22,608 nt of DNA from Lonsdalea britannica. GTDB taxonomy: Bacteria > Pseudomonadota > Gammaproteobacteria > Enterobacterales > Enterobacteriaceae. Positions 22,480-22,608 of this stretch are shown here, piece after piece. Below the pieces are notes generated by a model. That model had not been told where the DNA came from, ran no database searches, and was given only the letters and a program-made list of their open reading frames with translations. The first letter of the stretch is position 1. Each line of letters begins with the position of its first letter. Both the position numbers and the translations under genes were made by a program. Where the stretch lies: contig NZ_CAMKXG010000022.1 of the NCBI RefSeq assembly GCF_946477055.1, positions 1-22,608 of the forward strand. The letters run 5' to 3'.

Positions 22480-22608
22480 CAATAAAAGTGCTAAATAGCT
22501 TGGCATAATAGCGCTACACTTGCTGAAGGCAGACATCCTGCCAGCATTGGCCTTGGGTTATGAGAAGTGAAGTATCAATGCGAAAAGTTATTTAGAAAAT
22601 GGTTAAAA

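Overview
This window looks like part of an integrative and conjugative element, or a conjugative plasmid, from an enterobacterium. The evidence is a complete VirB-type (MPF-T) conjugation operon, a MOB-C type mobilisation pair, an F-type ccdAB module, an ArdC-type antirestriction gene and a degenerate enterobacterial-style integrase tail. The gene order (virB1 to virB11, then a MobB-like coupling protein, then a MobC-like relaxase) matches what I know of ICEKp-like and Pectobacterium/Yersinia-type elements. No intact integrase, tRNA or att site is visible, so ICE versus plasmid is undecided, and the genus cannot be fixed from the sequence alone.

Layout. Bases 1-45 are Illumina Nextera adapter/index sequence left on a contig end and are not biological. 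Bases 46-3240 (plus strand) hold a truncated reading frame, ardC, a tiny Cys-rich protein gene nested with strong hairpins, ccdA-ccdB, a tyrosine-integrase remnant and an unknown 186-residue gene. Bases 3241-3817 are a scarred intergenic stretch with a gene remnant, a second copy of a dispersed stem-loop, a 40-bp tandem repeat and a palindromic putative operator. These lead into an 839-residue helicase fused to a PD-(D/E)XK nuclease-like domain (3818-6337, plus), probably a defence gene. Bases 6588-9193 (minus) encode the MobC-like relaxase and the MobB-like coupling ATPase. Bases 9194-9918 are a roughly 700-bp, apparently non-coding block packed with symmetric repeats and hairpins; I regard it as the best oriT candidate. 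Bases 9919-20301 (minus) form one tightly packed transfer operon: a 73-residue gene, virB1, virB2, a virB3-virB4 fusion, virB5, an eexN-like gene, virB6, virB7, virB8, virB9, virB10, virB11 and a trbM/kikA-like gene. After a gap with another gene remnant, 21008-22479 (plus) holds a two-gene operon: a small protein with a possible RNase H-like fold, overlapping a Hanks-type Ser/Thr kinase.

How it fits together. The VirB proteins build the envelope-spanning channel and pilus. The MobB-like ATPase couples the DNA-relaxase complex to the channel, and the MobC-like protein would process DNA at the origin, probably in 9194-9918. ArdC and CcdAB protect and stabilise the element in a new host. The helicase-nuclease and the kinase operon flank the transfer core, have a more AT-rich look than the tra genes, and are best read as cargo, probably phage-defence or inter-element competition genes.

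The two most interesting items are the kinase plus small RNase H-like protein operon at the right end, and the highly ordered 3+3 array of 13-bp-spaced sites in front of mobB.
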